A DNA stretch of 64,000 nt from Palsa-504 sp963753225 (GTDB taxonomy: Bacteria; Actinomycetota; Actinomycetes; Streptosporangiales; Streptosporangiaceae), in assembly GCA_963753225.1 (NCBI GenBank), contig CAVWBQ010000015.1, positions 62,001 through 126,000 on the forward strand. Reading direction: 5' to 3'. Of the stretch, positions 16,365-25,050 are shown one piece after another (within the stretch, counting starts at the first letter, position 1; each line of letters starts with the position of its first letter). The notes under the pieces were generated by a model that saw only the letters and a program-made list of their open reading frames with translations, ran no database searches and had not been told where the DNA came from. The translations under genes and the position numbers were made by a program.

Positions 16365-17129
16365 ATGTCTATAGATAAAGGTGACGGCGCAGCGGGCGGC
16401 GGGGCCGGTGCTCCGCCTGCGAGCGGCGGCATGTATTCCGACCAGCACCTGCGCGTCTCCGACGCCGAGCGCGAGGCGGCCTCCGGCCGGCTGGCCAAGC
16501 ACTTCGCTGCTGGCCGCCTCGACCAGGCCGCGTTCGACGACCGGACCGGGCGGGCCATGAGTGCCAAGACCCGGGGCGACCTGAGGGGGTTGTTCGCCGG
16601 CCTGTCGGAAACAGGGGCCCCGGCAGTCCCAGAGCCTCCGCGGGGTGGCGCCGGCACGCCGGGGGACGGGCGGCGCGGGCAGGGGTCGCCGATCGAGTTC
16701 CGGCTGGATGCGGCCTCGGGGGTGCCGACCTACCTCCAGCTGGTGCACCAGGTCGAGCACGCGCTGCGGCTGGGCTACCTCACGCTGGGCGACCAGCTGC
16801 CGAAGGTCCGGGACGTGGTGGCCTCGCTGGCGATCAACCCGAACACGGTGCTGAAGGCCTACAAGGAGCTGGAGACCAAGGGCCTGACGGCCGGGCGGCC
16901 CGGCCAGGGCACGTTCATCCAGGCCGGGCTGAGCCAGGTCGCTCTCCCCGAACTGGCCGCGCTGCGCAAGTCCCTGCTCGGCTGGCTGGGCGCCGCCGAC
17001 GTGGCGGGCTTGGACGAGGACGGGATGGTCGCGCTGTTCACCAGCGCGCTGCGGGATTTCCATGAGCGCCGCAGCGGGTCACGGACCCGTGGCGGCGCGG
17101 CGGGCGGCGAAACGGAGGGCGTCGCATGA
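16365..17129 (+). CDS. DUF1707-GntR (YtrA-type) transcriptional regulator
   Basis: 254-residue two-domain protein. Residues ~25-80 form a DUF1707 domain (LRVSDAEREAASGRLAKHFA then LDQAAFDDRTGRA). After a Gly/Pro linker, residues ~118-190 are a GntR winged helix (YLQLVHQVEHALRLGYLTLG, INPNTVLKAYKELETKGL, GRPGQGTF). The short C-terminal helical region fits the YtrA subfamily, which represses adjacent ABC transporter operons. The stop overlaps the ATG of the ABC ATPase gene, so it probably autoregulates this operon. The ATG at 16365 appears leaderless. Confidence 0.88.
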   Translation: MSIDKGDGAAGGGAGAPPASGGMYSDQHLRVSDAEREAASGRLAKHFAAGRLDQAAFDDRTGRAMSAKTRGDLRGLFAGLSETGAPAVPEPPRGGAGTPGDGRRGQGSPIEFRLDAASGVPTYLQLVHQVEHALRLGYLTLGDQLPKVRDVVASLAINPNTVLKAYKELETKGLTAGRPGQGTFIQAGLSQVALPELAALRKSLLGWLGAADVAGLDEDGMVALFTSALRDFHERRSGSRTRGGAAGGETEGVA

Positions 17130-19380
17130 ACATGAACGTCGTCGACGCCAGCGGCCTGGGCAAGCGGTACGGCGGCACCTGGGCGCTGCGCGAGTGCACG
17201 CTAGCCATCCCCGCAGGGCACGTGGCCGCGCTGGTCGGCCCGAACGGCGCGGGCAAGACCACCCTGCTGAACCTGGCGGCCGGCCTGGCGGCGCCGACCG
17301 CAGGCGCCGTGACCGTGCTGGGCGGCCGGCCCGCCGGGTCGCCGGCTGCACTGGACGGCATCGCGTTCGTCGCCCAGGACACGCCCCTGTACAAGAACCT
17401 GCCGGCCGCGGACATGCTGCACCTGACCCGCAACCTGAACCGGCGCTTCGACCAGCCCTATGCGCAGGCCCGGCTGGCCGAGCTGGGCATCCCGCCGAAG
17501 CGGAAGGCGGGCAGGCTGTCCGGTGGCCAGCAGGCGCAGCTCGCGCTGACCCTGGCGCTGGCCCGGCGGCCGCGGCTGCTGCTGCTGGATGAGCCGATGG
17601 CGATGCTGGACCCGGTGGCCCGGCACGACTTCATGGCCTCGGTGCTGACGGCGGCCGTCGACGACGGCGTGTCGGTGCTGCTGTCCTCGCACGTGCTGGC
17701 CGAGCTGGAGCGGGTGGCCGACTACCTGATCCTGCTGTCGCGGGGCCGGGTGCAGGTAGCCGGGGAGGTCGATGACCTGCTCGCCTCCCACCGCGTGCTG
17801 ACCGGCCCGGCCGCCGAGGCGGACAGGTACGCGCAGTGGCCGGTGGTGCATGTGCGCCGAGGTAAGGCGCAGGCCCACCTGCTGGTCCGGGCCACCGCCG
17901 ATGACCCGGTCCCGCCCGGCTGGGAGGCGCATCCGGTCGGCGGTGTCGGGGCGGCGGCGATCAGCGAGTTCGGTGTCGATGTGTCGCGGCTGCACTGGGA
18001 TCTGACCTCGATCTCGCTGTATGGCGCGTACCCGGAGGCTGATGAGGAGTATCCGGCGCCGCGGTGGGGGCATCCGAAGGATCGCAGGGCGGATCTGAAG
18101 CAGATCCAGACCGGGCTGGCGGTCAGCGGGGACGGCGGGATCCCGGTCTTCCACCGCGCCTACGGCGGTGGGGCGGCGGAGGTGGCGCAGGTCACCGGGG
18201 CGATGACCGCGCTGCGGCGGATCGCCGGGCCGCGCCCGTTCTTGCTGGTGGGCGATTCGAAGCTGATCTCCTACACGAACGCGGCGGCGATGGCCGCCCA
18301 GGGCGTGGGGTTCGTCGCCCCATTGGGCGCGGCAAGGGTCCCGGCCGGGTTGTTCGCCGCGCTGCCGCCGGGAGCGGGCGCGGCGGTGGACTATACCGCC
18401 GGGCGGGACGCCGGGAAGCCCGCCGCCGCCCGCGGTAGCTACCGGGTGCTGGAAGACGGCGGGATGGACCTGCCCGGCCCGCGCAAGACCGACCCGCCGG
18501 TGCATCTGCGCCGGATCCTGGTGTACTCCACGGCGAACGCCGCCGGCGCGGCCAAAGCCCGCGCCCGCAAACTCGCCGCAGCCACCGAGGACCTCAACCG
18601 GCTGGTGCGCACCGCCGGGACCCGGTTTCACCCCACCACCGACGCCGTAGCCGCCCGCGTCAAGGCGATCACCACAAAGCGCCGCGCCGGGGCCTACGTG
18701 CGCACCGCGATCACCTGCGACGCCGCCGGCAAGCCCGTGCTGTCATGGCACTTCGACCGGGCCGCGATCGACGCGTCGGCCGCGGCCGACGGCTGGTACG
18801 CCCTGCTGACCAACCTGGCCCCTGGCCAGGCCAGCCCCGGCGAGGTCTTCCGCCGCTACAAGGGCCAGCACGTCGTCGAACGCCGCTACGGGGAGTTCAA
18901 GGGCCCCCTCGCGGTGGCTCCCCTGTTCCTGAAGACCAACCGCCGCATCGCCGCTTTGATCACCGTGATCTGCCTGGCCCTGCTGATCTTCTGCCTGGTC
19001 GAACGGCAGGTCCGCAACGCCCTGCGCCCCCACAGCGAGATGATGACCGGCCTGCCCGGCTACCGCCGCACCCCGGCCAGACCCACCGGCCGGACCATCT
19101 TCCAGGCCCTCGCTGACCTGCGCCTGATCCCCGCCCACGACGGCAACCCCGCCCTGATCCCCAAACCCGCTGGCGTCCAGGCCCATCTACTGGACCTCCT
19201 CGATGTTGACATCAGCCGACCCCGCTGGCTTACCCAGTGAAATCCCATGTGCGAAGACCGGGACTAGAGGAACTCGCCCTGGCCTACCTGCGCGAGCCCG
19301 GCGCCGCGGCGCTGCCCGGCCCGGCCCGCGGCCGGGCTCTGCCACTTGAAACTGGCGAACCGTCGGAGGTAGCGAAATGA
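17126..19380 (+). pseudogene. ABC transporter ATPase gene interrupted by IS1634-like DNA
   Basis: The N-terminal ~270 codons encode a complete-looking ABC ATPase: Walker A GPNGAGKTT, signature LSGGQQAQLAL, Walker B LLLLDEPMAMLD and H-loop SSHVLAELE. After HPVG at about 17938 the frame continues without a stop into an IS1634-like transposase (17941-19240), giving a 704-codon hybrid. The missing ATPase tail LEELALAYLREPGAAALPGP follows the IS fragment at 19264-19380 and ends in an ATGA overlap with the permease gene. The nucleotide-binding domain is intact, so the hybrid might retain function, but the native C terminus is lost. Confidence 0.88.
17941..19261 (+). mobile_element. IS1634-like element, 5'-truncated copy
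   Basis: Encodes a transposase fragment from GVGAAAISEFGVDVSRLHWD to the natural C terminus SRPRWLTQ, identical at protein level over the compared stretch to the interrupted copy at 28390-32283. The first ~140 transposase codons and the outer end are missing: the junction at 17935-17942 joins ABC sequence to internal IS sequence across a 3-base CGG shared by both. The intact end (GCGAAGACCGG, ending 19261) is followed by GACTAGAG of the ABC gene. DDE-type transposase of the IS4/IS1634 group (FHRAYGGGAAE, VGDSKLIS). Confidence 0.82.
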
Positions 19381-20438
19381 CCGCGCTGACCGTGCCCGCC
19401 CGCCCGGAGGAGGACGCGAGCCCGCGGCCGGTGCCGTGGCGGCGGATGGCCTGGGTCACCTGGCGGCAGCACCGGATCGGGCTGGCCGGCTTGGCCGTGT
19501 TCCTCGGCGTGCTGGCGGTGTGCCTGTGGCTCGCCGGCCTTAAAACCCACCACGTCTTCGCCGCCGCGGTCGCCGCCTGCCGCCCGGGAGCCTCAGACGC
19601 CTGCGCTGCCATGAGCACCAGCATCATTGGCACGAACGGCTTCCTGTCGAATGGCTTCATACTGCAGGCGGTGCCGGTGCTGATCGGGGCGTTTGTCGGG
19701 GCGCCGGTCCTGGCCCGGGAGATAGAGACCGGCACGTTCCGGTACGCCTGGACCCAGAGCTTCGGGCGGTGGCGCTGGGCGCTCGCCAAGCTGGTGCTGC
19801 TCGCGGTCACGGTGGCGGCCGCCGCCGGGGTGTTCAGCCTGCTGTTGTCCTGGTACTACCAGCCGTACTTCGCTGCGGGCAACCAGTCCCTGGGCCTTTC
19901 CGAGCTGACACCGTTCTTTCCCGGCGTGTTCGACCTGCGCGGGGTCACGTTCGCCGCCTGGACGCTGGCCGCCTTCGCGATCGGCGCCCTGGCCGGCATG
20001 CTCATCCGCCGGGTCGTCCCCGCGATTGTCGCCACTCTGGTCGCCTACGCCGGGCTCGCCTTCGCCACCGGCGGGTGGCTGCGCTCGGCCTACATGACGC
20101 CGGTGGTCACCAGCAACGTGAACGTGCCGGGCTCCGCATGGATCATCAGCCAGTGGTGGACCAAAGGCGGCAGGTTCGCCTTCGCCGGCTTTCCCCCCGA
20201 CCGCCTCCTTCAGCAGTTCTGCCCAGGAGGCCCTCCGGTTCCGGTGGGGCCTGGCGGCAAGCCGAAGGCGGTAGGCCTCGCGGAGTGCCTCACCCCGCAC
20301 GGCTACACGCAATGGACCAGCTACCAGCCGGCCAGCCGGTTCTGGGCATTCCAGTGGATCGAGAGCGGATGGCTGCTCGCGCTGTCAGTGCTGCTCATCG
20401 CCGTGACCGTCTGGCTGGTCCGCCGCCGCGCCGCCTGA
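19377..20438 (+). CDS. ABC transporter permease
   Basis: 353-residue membrane protein with about six hydrophobic segments, for example IGLAGLAVFLGVLAVCLWLA, FILQAVPVLIGAFVGAPVLA, LVLLAVTVAAAAGVFSLLLS, FAAWTLAAFAIGALAGMLI and the C-terminal GWLLALSVLLIAVTVWLV. The sequence LAREIETGTFRYAWTQSFGR WRWALAKL is the typical ABC-2-like EAA-type region of actinobacterial YtrA-linked permeases. The ATG overlaps the ATPase stop and GGAGGT lies upstream. Transport substrate unknown. Confidence 0.85.
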   Translation: MTALTVPARPEEDASPRPVPWRRMAWVTWRQHRIGLAGLAVFLGVLAVCLWLAGLKTHHVFAAAVAACRPGASDACAAMSTSIIGTNGFLSNGFILQAVPVLIGAFVGAPVLAREIETGTFRYAWTQSFGRWRWALAKLVLLAVTVAAAAGVFSLLLSWYYQPYFAAGNQSLGLSELTPFFPGVFDLRGVTFAAWTLAAFAIGALAGMLIRRVVPAIVATLVAYAGLAFATGGWLRSAYMTPVVTSNVNVPGSAWIISQWWTKGGRFAFAGFPPDRLLQQFCPGGPPVPVGPGGKPKAVGLAECLTPHGYTQWTSYQPASRFWAFQWIESGWLLALSVLLIAVTVWLVRRRAA

Positions 20439-20462
20439 GCCGCCTGGCAACATTCGGCACGC

Positions 20463-20484
20463 CCGGACGCAGGTCCCCGTCCGG
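20463..20484 (+). terminator. Hairpin after the ABC permease gene
   Basis: CCGGACG pairs with CGTCCGG across an 8-base loop, 25 bp after the permease stop. No U-tract is seen, which is usual for high-GC terminators. Confidence 0.4.
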
Positions 20485-20678
20485 CGCCGCGTGCCGGACT
20501 CCGCCGCGGGAGCAGTCATGTCGCCTCCTTCGGCTGGGCCTGTTGCCGGCGCACCGGGCATCGCTTACCGTAACCTAGGCGATCAGATCCTGACATAACG
20601 TGCCAGGCTTTGGCCTAACAAGACTGACGGCGCGGGGCGACCGACAAGGTACCGTGCCCCGGCGGGAAGTGGCACACA

Positions 20679-21875
20679 GTGAGCGGACGCACGCAGGAGC
20701 ACGTGGCGCCTTATATGGCGGTGGGACTCTCCACCGTTGTGCACGGCATCGGCAGCCGCCAGGACATCGAGCGCAACCTGCAGATCGTGGAGGACGGGAT
20801 CCACGCGGCTGTGTCGATCATCGGCATCAACATGCCCGTGCGGCTGATCGCGCTGGCCGAGGGAGCCTTGACCGGGTTCACTGACGAGATCTTCGACATC
20901 CCGCACGTCACCGCGGCGCGCGATCTGTTCATCGACATCCCCGGACCAGAGACAGACCGGCTTGCCTCGCTCGCCCGGCAATACGACACATACATCGTGG
21001 CCCAGTGCAAGGCGCGCTGGCCCGAGGTAATCGACAAGCGCTTCTTCAACACCCTGTTCGTCATCTCCAGGCAGGGTGAGATCGTCCACAAAGCGGCCAA
21101 GAACCACCTCTGGTGCCGCGAGCGCTCGTGTGTTCCGCATGACGTCTACGACCGCTGGGTGGAACTGTTCGGCGACGGAATCGACGCGTTCTACCCGGTG
21201 CTGCGCACCGACGACATCGGCAATATCGGCACGATCTGCTGCTCCGACGGAGAATACCCAGAGGCGGTACGCGCGCTCGCGTTCAACGGCGCCGAGGTTG
21301 TCTACCGCCCGAGCGAGGCAGTGCCGATGACCCAGATGGGGATGGAGCCGGGCGGGACGTGGCTGTTGCAGAACCGGGCGCATGCGCATTTCAACAACGT
21401 CTACATGGTCTGCCCGAATGTCGGCCCGGTCTATGTGCACCCGAAGATGGAGCATCCGTATGACATCGCGGGCGGCAACTCTCATGTAGTCGATTACCAG
21501 GGGACCGTGCTCGGGCATACTGCATCAGGCGCCAATACGTTCGTCGCCGGAATCATCGACATCGAGGCCCTCCGCCAGTTCCGCACGATGAATCTCAACT
21601 CCAACTGGATGAAGGACCTGCGGACGGAGATCTTCCGGCGCATGTACGAGGATCCCGTCCACCCGAAGAACCTATGGCTGAACGCTGAACCACTGCAGCA
21701 CGCTGACGTAGACGAGATCTACCGCGCGAACATCGACCGGCTCGTCGCCCGGGGAAGCTTCACGCCACCGGCACATACCTTCCAGGGAGCGCGGTACATT
21801 GCGCCCGCGGAATCCCCCGACGAGGCCGACTGGGAACAAGTGCGAAGCCTGTGGACCCCGCCCGCGGAAGAATAG
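20679..21875 (+). CDS. Nitrilase-superfamily amidase
   Basis: 398-residue carbon-nitrogen hydrolase. The catalytic Glu-Lys-Cys set is visible: Glu in LIALAEGALTGF, Lys in HKAAKNHLWCRE and Cys in GTICCSDGEYPEAVRALAF. The long sequence with a C-terminal extension resembles aliphatic amidase/formamidase-like members acting on small amides. Start is a GTG at 20679 behind GGGAAG. It lies beside a divergent-strand GntR regulator and the copper amine oxidase, so it probably belongs to a nitrogen-compound catabolic locus. Confidence 0.85.
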   Translation: MSGRTQEHVAPYMAVGLSTVVHGIGSRQDIERNLQIVEDGIHAAVSIIGINMPVRLIALAEGALTGFTDEIFDIPHVTAARDLFIDIPGPETDRLASLARQYDTYIVAQCKARWPEVIDKRFFNTLFVISRQGEIVHKAAKNHLWCRERSCVPHDVYDRWVELFGDGIDAFYPVLRTDDIGNIGTICCSDGEYPEAVRALAFNGAEVVYRPSEAVPMTQMGMEPGGTWLLQNRAHAHFNNVYMVCPNVGPVYVHPKMEHPYDIAGGNSHVVDYQGTVLGHTASGANTFVAGIIDIEALRQFRTMNLNSNWMKDLRTEIFRRMYEDPVHPKNLWLNAEPLQHADVDEIYRANIDRLVARGSFTPPAHTFQGARYIAPAESPDEADWEQVRSLWTPPAEE

Positions 21876-21899
21876 CGAGCTTCTCGGAGACGGCCATCT

Positions 21900-22787
21900 T
21901 CACGTATCCGTGAACAGCTGGAGGACTATGGCCGGGTCGCGGTTGGCAGGCGTGTCGCGGACGAGGCGGAGGCTGAGTTTGCCGGGGAGGAAATAATTCC
22001 GGCTCCATTGCACCGGGCGGCCCTCGGCGGAAACGGCGCTGTCGAGGTACATGGTCTCGGTCATCATGAGCGCGGCCGCCGGCTGGTTCAGCCCGAGGGA
22101 TGTGCCGCCCGGCTGGCCGGGGTCTAGCAGCGCGGTGCTGATCTCGACCTCGCTGAAGGCGACCGGGATGCCCTCGTCGAGGAGCAGGTCGAGCATCATC
22201 TGGCTGGGAGAGAGCAGCTGCCTGACTTTCGCGGCCGGGATGAGATCCGCGGGGAGCACGTCGATCATCCACGCGGCCGGCTCGCCGTCGAGGAGCAGGA
22301 CGCGGCAGACGCGGGTCACCTCGCCGTCTGCGGGGAGCTCGAGCGCCTGGGCCTCGTCCGGCGTGGTCCGGGCCGTCTCCACGCGGAGGTGGTCGCTGTC
22401 GGCCTTGAGCCCGAGTCGTTCGGCGATGCTCGTGTAGGTGTCGAGCCTGCCGAGCTGGGCGACGCCGCTGCCCAGCTTGATGCCGACCGGGCTCGGCTGT
22501 TCGCTCCGCTCCGGGAGCCGGGCCAGGAAGGTGCCGCTGCCCTGGCGCCTGACCAGCAATCCGCGGCCGACCAGTCGTCCTACGGCTGCCCTGATGGTCG
22601 CCCGGGACACGCCCAGGCTCTGCACCAGCTCGACTTCGGGGGGGATGCGGTCACCGATCCGGTACCGCCTGCGTACCAGCAGGTCCTCCAGGACCTTCTC
22701 GGCTTGCGCGTACAAGGGCATCCGGCGCAGCGGGGTGGCAGCATCGCCGGATCGTTCCGGGCCGGTACTGCCGGTGTTTCTCGCCAC
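21900..22787 (-). CDS. GntR family regulator with UTRA domain
   Basis: 295-residue HutC-type regulator. The winged helix spans about residues 24-90 (YAQAEKVLEDLLVRRRYRIG, SLGVSRATIRAAVGRLVGRG, VRRQGSGTFLARL) and the UTRA ligand domain follows (TRVCRVLLLDGEPAAWMIDV, YLDSAVSAEGRPVQWSRNYF). It is divergent from the amine oxidase gene across a 220-bp gap that contains a perfect palindrome, the likely operator. It probably controls the amine oxidase/permease pair and itself. Confidence 0.9.
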   Translation of the reverse strand: MARNTGSTGPERSGDAATPLRRMPLYAQAEKVLEDLLVRRRYRIGDRIPPEVELVQSLGVSRATIRAAVGRLVGRGLLVRRQGSGTFLARLPERSEQPSPVGIKLGSGVAQLGRLDTYTSIAERLGLKADSDHLRVETARTTPDEAQALELPADGEVTRVCRVLLLDGEPAAWMIDVLPADLIPAAKVRQLLSPSQMMLDLLLDEGIPVAFSEVEISTALLDPGQPGGTSLGLNQPAAALMMTETMYLDSAVSAEGRPVQWSRNYFLPGKLSLRLVRDTPANRDPAIVLQLFTDT

Positions 22788-22821
22788 ACCCTCATGCTAG
22801 GGAACCGTCACGCGGTGTAAA

Positions 22822-22835
22822 GGATGAATTCATCC
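22822..22835. promoter_or_regulatory. Perfect 14-bp palindrome, candidate GntR operator
   Basis: GGATGAATTCATCC is perfectly symmetrical and AT-centred in a GC-rich intergenic region. It lies 35 bp upstream of the GntR-UTRA start and immediately upstream of a candidate promoter toward the amine oxidase gene. Confidence 0.6.
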
Positions 22836-22837
22836 CC

Positions 22838-22866
22838 TTGACGTACCAATTTGCCAGCGGTAAGAC
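22838..22866 (+). promoter_or_regulatory. Candidate promoter toward the copper amine oxidase gene
   Basis: TTGACG (22838-22843), a 17-bp spacer and TAAGAC (22861-22866). The -35 is good, the -10 is weak. The palindrome at 22822-22835 abuts the -35. Confidence 0.45.
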
Positions 22867-23009
22867 CTGGGTGAACCGCCAAACGCGCAAGGCTCGGCGC
22901 GCGGAGAGTATCTGCCGTGCGCCCGCAACCGCTGGCTGTCGTCGGTGGCACGATGCCGTCTGCCGTCAGCGAGTGTCCGTGGCTTCGGGAGCCAGGGAAG
23001 GAGCGGCCG

Positions 23010-24968
23010 ATGAAGACGGCCGAACACATCACGGTGGGGATCCGGCATCCGCTGGACCCGCTGACCGCGGAAGAGATCGAGACCGTCAGCCAAATCCTCA
23101 AACGGGACCGCGGCTTGGCCGATAGCGCCCGGTTCGTCTACACCACGCTGCGGGAACCCGCCAAGGACGCGGTGCTGAATTACCAGCCGGGCCAGGAATT
23201 CGACCGCGAGGCGCACGTCGTGCTGCGGGAACGGGCCGAGCGTACGAGCTACGAGGCGGTGGTCTCGATCACGGCCGGCGAGGTGCGGCTGTGGCGGGAA
23301 CTGCCCGGCGTCCAGCCGCCGGTCATGCTCGAGGAGTTCCTGGCCACCGAGGAGGCGGTCAGGAAGGACCCCCGCTGGCAAGAGGCCATGCGCCGGCGCG
23401 GCATTACCGACTTTGACATGGTGATGATCGACCCGTGGTCGGTCGGCTACAACGGCCCCGAGGACGCGGCCGAAAAGGGCCGCTTCCTCCGGCCACTGAC
23501 CTGGGTGCGCCAGGGCGACCCGGACGACAACGGATACGCCCGCCCGGTAGAGGGCCTGATCGTCCGCTTCGACCTCGACCGCATGGAAGTAGTGGACATC
23601 GAGGACCACGGGGTGATCCCGCTGCCGCCGGCCAGCGGCAATTACACCGCAGAGGCCCTGCGAGACCGGGGCAACGTCCCGCACTTCCCGGACGGCCCCC
23701 GGCAGGACCTGAAGCCGGTGGAGATCACCCAGCCGGACGGCGTCAGCTTCACCGTGGACGGGCACGAGGTGAGCTGGCAGAAATGGCGGTTCCGGGTCGG
23801 CTTCACCCCCCGCGAGGGGCTGGTGCTGCACCTGCTCCGATACGAGGACAGGGGCACGCTCCGGCCGGTCGTCTACCGTGCCTCGCTCGCGGAGATGCTG
23901 ATTCCCTACGGCGACCCGAACCCGGCGCACTACCGCAAGAACGTCTTCGACATGGGCGAATACGGCATCGGGATGCTCGCCAACAGCCTGGAGCTAGGCT
24001 GCGACTGCCTGGGGGAGATCCGCTACTTCGACGCCTGGCTCAACGACAACGACGGTCACGCCCTGGTGCTCAAGAACGCGATCTGCCTGCATGAGGAAGA
24101 TCACGGCATCAGCTGGAAGCATATGGACTGGCGGTCCGGCAAGACCGAAGTCAGGCGCTCGCGGCGGCTGGTGATCTCGATGATCGCCACCGTCGGGAAC
24201 TACGAGTACGGCTACTTCTGGTACCTCTACCAGGACGGCACCATCGAGTACGAGGTCAAGCTGACCGGCGTGATCTCTAACGGGGCGCTGCCGCCGGGGC
24301 AGCGGCCGGCCCACGGCACCCTGGTCGCGCCGCAGGTCTACGGTCCGAACCACCAGCACATCTTCTGCGTGCGGCTGGACATGATGGTCGACGGCCCGGG
24401 CAACACCGTCTACGAGTGCGACTCGGTGGCGGTGCCGCCGGGCCCGGATAACCCCCACGGCAACGCCTGGGTGGTGCGGCAGACCCCGCTGCGCCGCGAG
24501 TCCGAGGCGCAGCGGGTGGCCGACGGCCGCGCCGCGCGCTACTGGAAGATCACCAACCCCGGTAGGCCGAACGCCACCGGCGAGCCGGTCGCCTACAAGC
24601 TGGCGCCCCGGGACAGCGTGCTGCCGTTCAATCAGCCCGATACCCACGTCATGCGGCGGGCTCAGTTCGCCACCAGGCACCTGTGGGTCACCGCGTACGA
24701 TCCCGGTCAGCGGTTCCCGGCCGGCGAGTACCCCAACCAGCACCCGGGCGGTGACGGCCTGCCGGCCTGGACCGCAGCGGACCGCCCGCTGGAGAACACC
24801 GACCTGGTGCTCTGGCACACGTTCACCGCGCACCACGTGGTCCGGCCGGAGGACTGGCCGGTGATGCCGGTCACCACGGTCGGATTCCAGCTCAGGGCCG
24901 ACGGTTTCTTCGACGGCAACCCCGCCCTCGACCTGCCGCCCGCCGAGCACTGCCACCACCAGGACTGA
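23010..24968 (+). CDS. Copper-containing primary amine oxidase
   Basis: 652-residue quinoprotein amine oxidase that converts primary amines to aldehydes with release of ammonia and hydrogen peroxide. The topaquinone site is the tyrosine of TVGNYEYGYFW. Copper ligands are in NHQHIFCVRLD (His-x-His) and in AHHVVRPEDWPVMP. The catalytic-base region is AWLNDNDGHALVLKNAICLH. Length is normal. The ATG at 23010 follows AGGGAAGGAG. The APC permease gene downstream probably supplies the amine. Confidence 0.95.
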   Translation: MKTAEHITVGIRHPLDPLTAEEIETVSQILKRDRGLADSARFVYTTLREPAKDAVLNYQPGQEFDREAHVVLRERAERTSYEAVVSITAGEVRLWRELPGVQPPVMLEEFLATEEAVRKDPRWQEAMRRRGITDFDMVMIDPWSVGYNGPEDAAEKGRFLRPLTWVRQGDPDDNGYARPVEGLIVRFDLDRMEVVDIEDHGVIPLPPASGNYTAEALRDRGNVPHFPDGPRQDLKPVEITQPDGVSFTVDGHEVSWQKWRFRVGFTPREGLVLHLLRYEDRGTLRPVVYRASLAEMLIPYGDPNPAHYRKNVFDMGEYGIGMLANSLELGCDCLGEIRYFDAWLNDNDGHALVLKNAICLHEEDHGISWKHMDWRSGKTEVRRSRRLVISMIATVGNYEYGYFWYLYQDGTIEYEVKLTGVISNGALPPGQRPAHGTLVAPQVYGPNHQHIFCVRLDMMVDGPGNTVYECDSVAVPPGPDNPHGNAWVVRQTPLRRESEAQRVADGRAARYWKITNPGRPNATGEPVAYKLAPRDSVLPFNQPDTHVMRRAQFATRHLWVTAYDPGQRFPAGEYPNQHPGGDGLPAWTAADRPLENTDLVLWHTFTAHHVVRPEDWPVMPVTTVGFQLRADGFFDGNPALDLPPAEHCHHQD

Positions 24969-25050
24969 GGCCCAGGCCACGCTGGCCTTCATGCCGACGG
25001 ATTGACAAACGGGGGTTCTAATTACCGGCGACACATAAGGAGCAAGAGAA

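Noticed and set aside
17201..18631. 476-codon antisense frame over the ABC ATPase and IS fragment
   Set aside because: Spans an insertion junction, so it cannot be an ancestral gene; composition is typical of an antisense shadow.
24999..25030. TTGACA-containing stretch before the APC permease as a promoter
   Set aside because: No acceptable -10 at 16-18 bp spacing; the gene may be co-transcribed with the amine oxidase.
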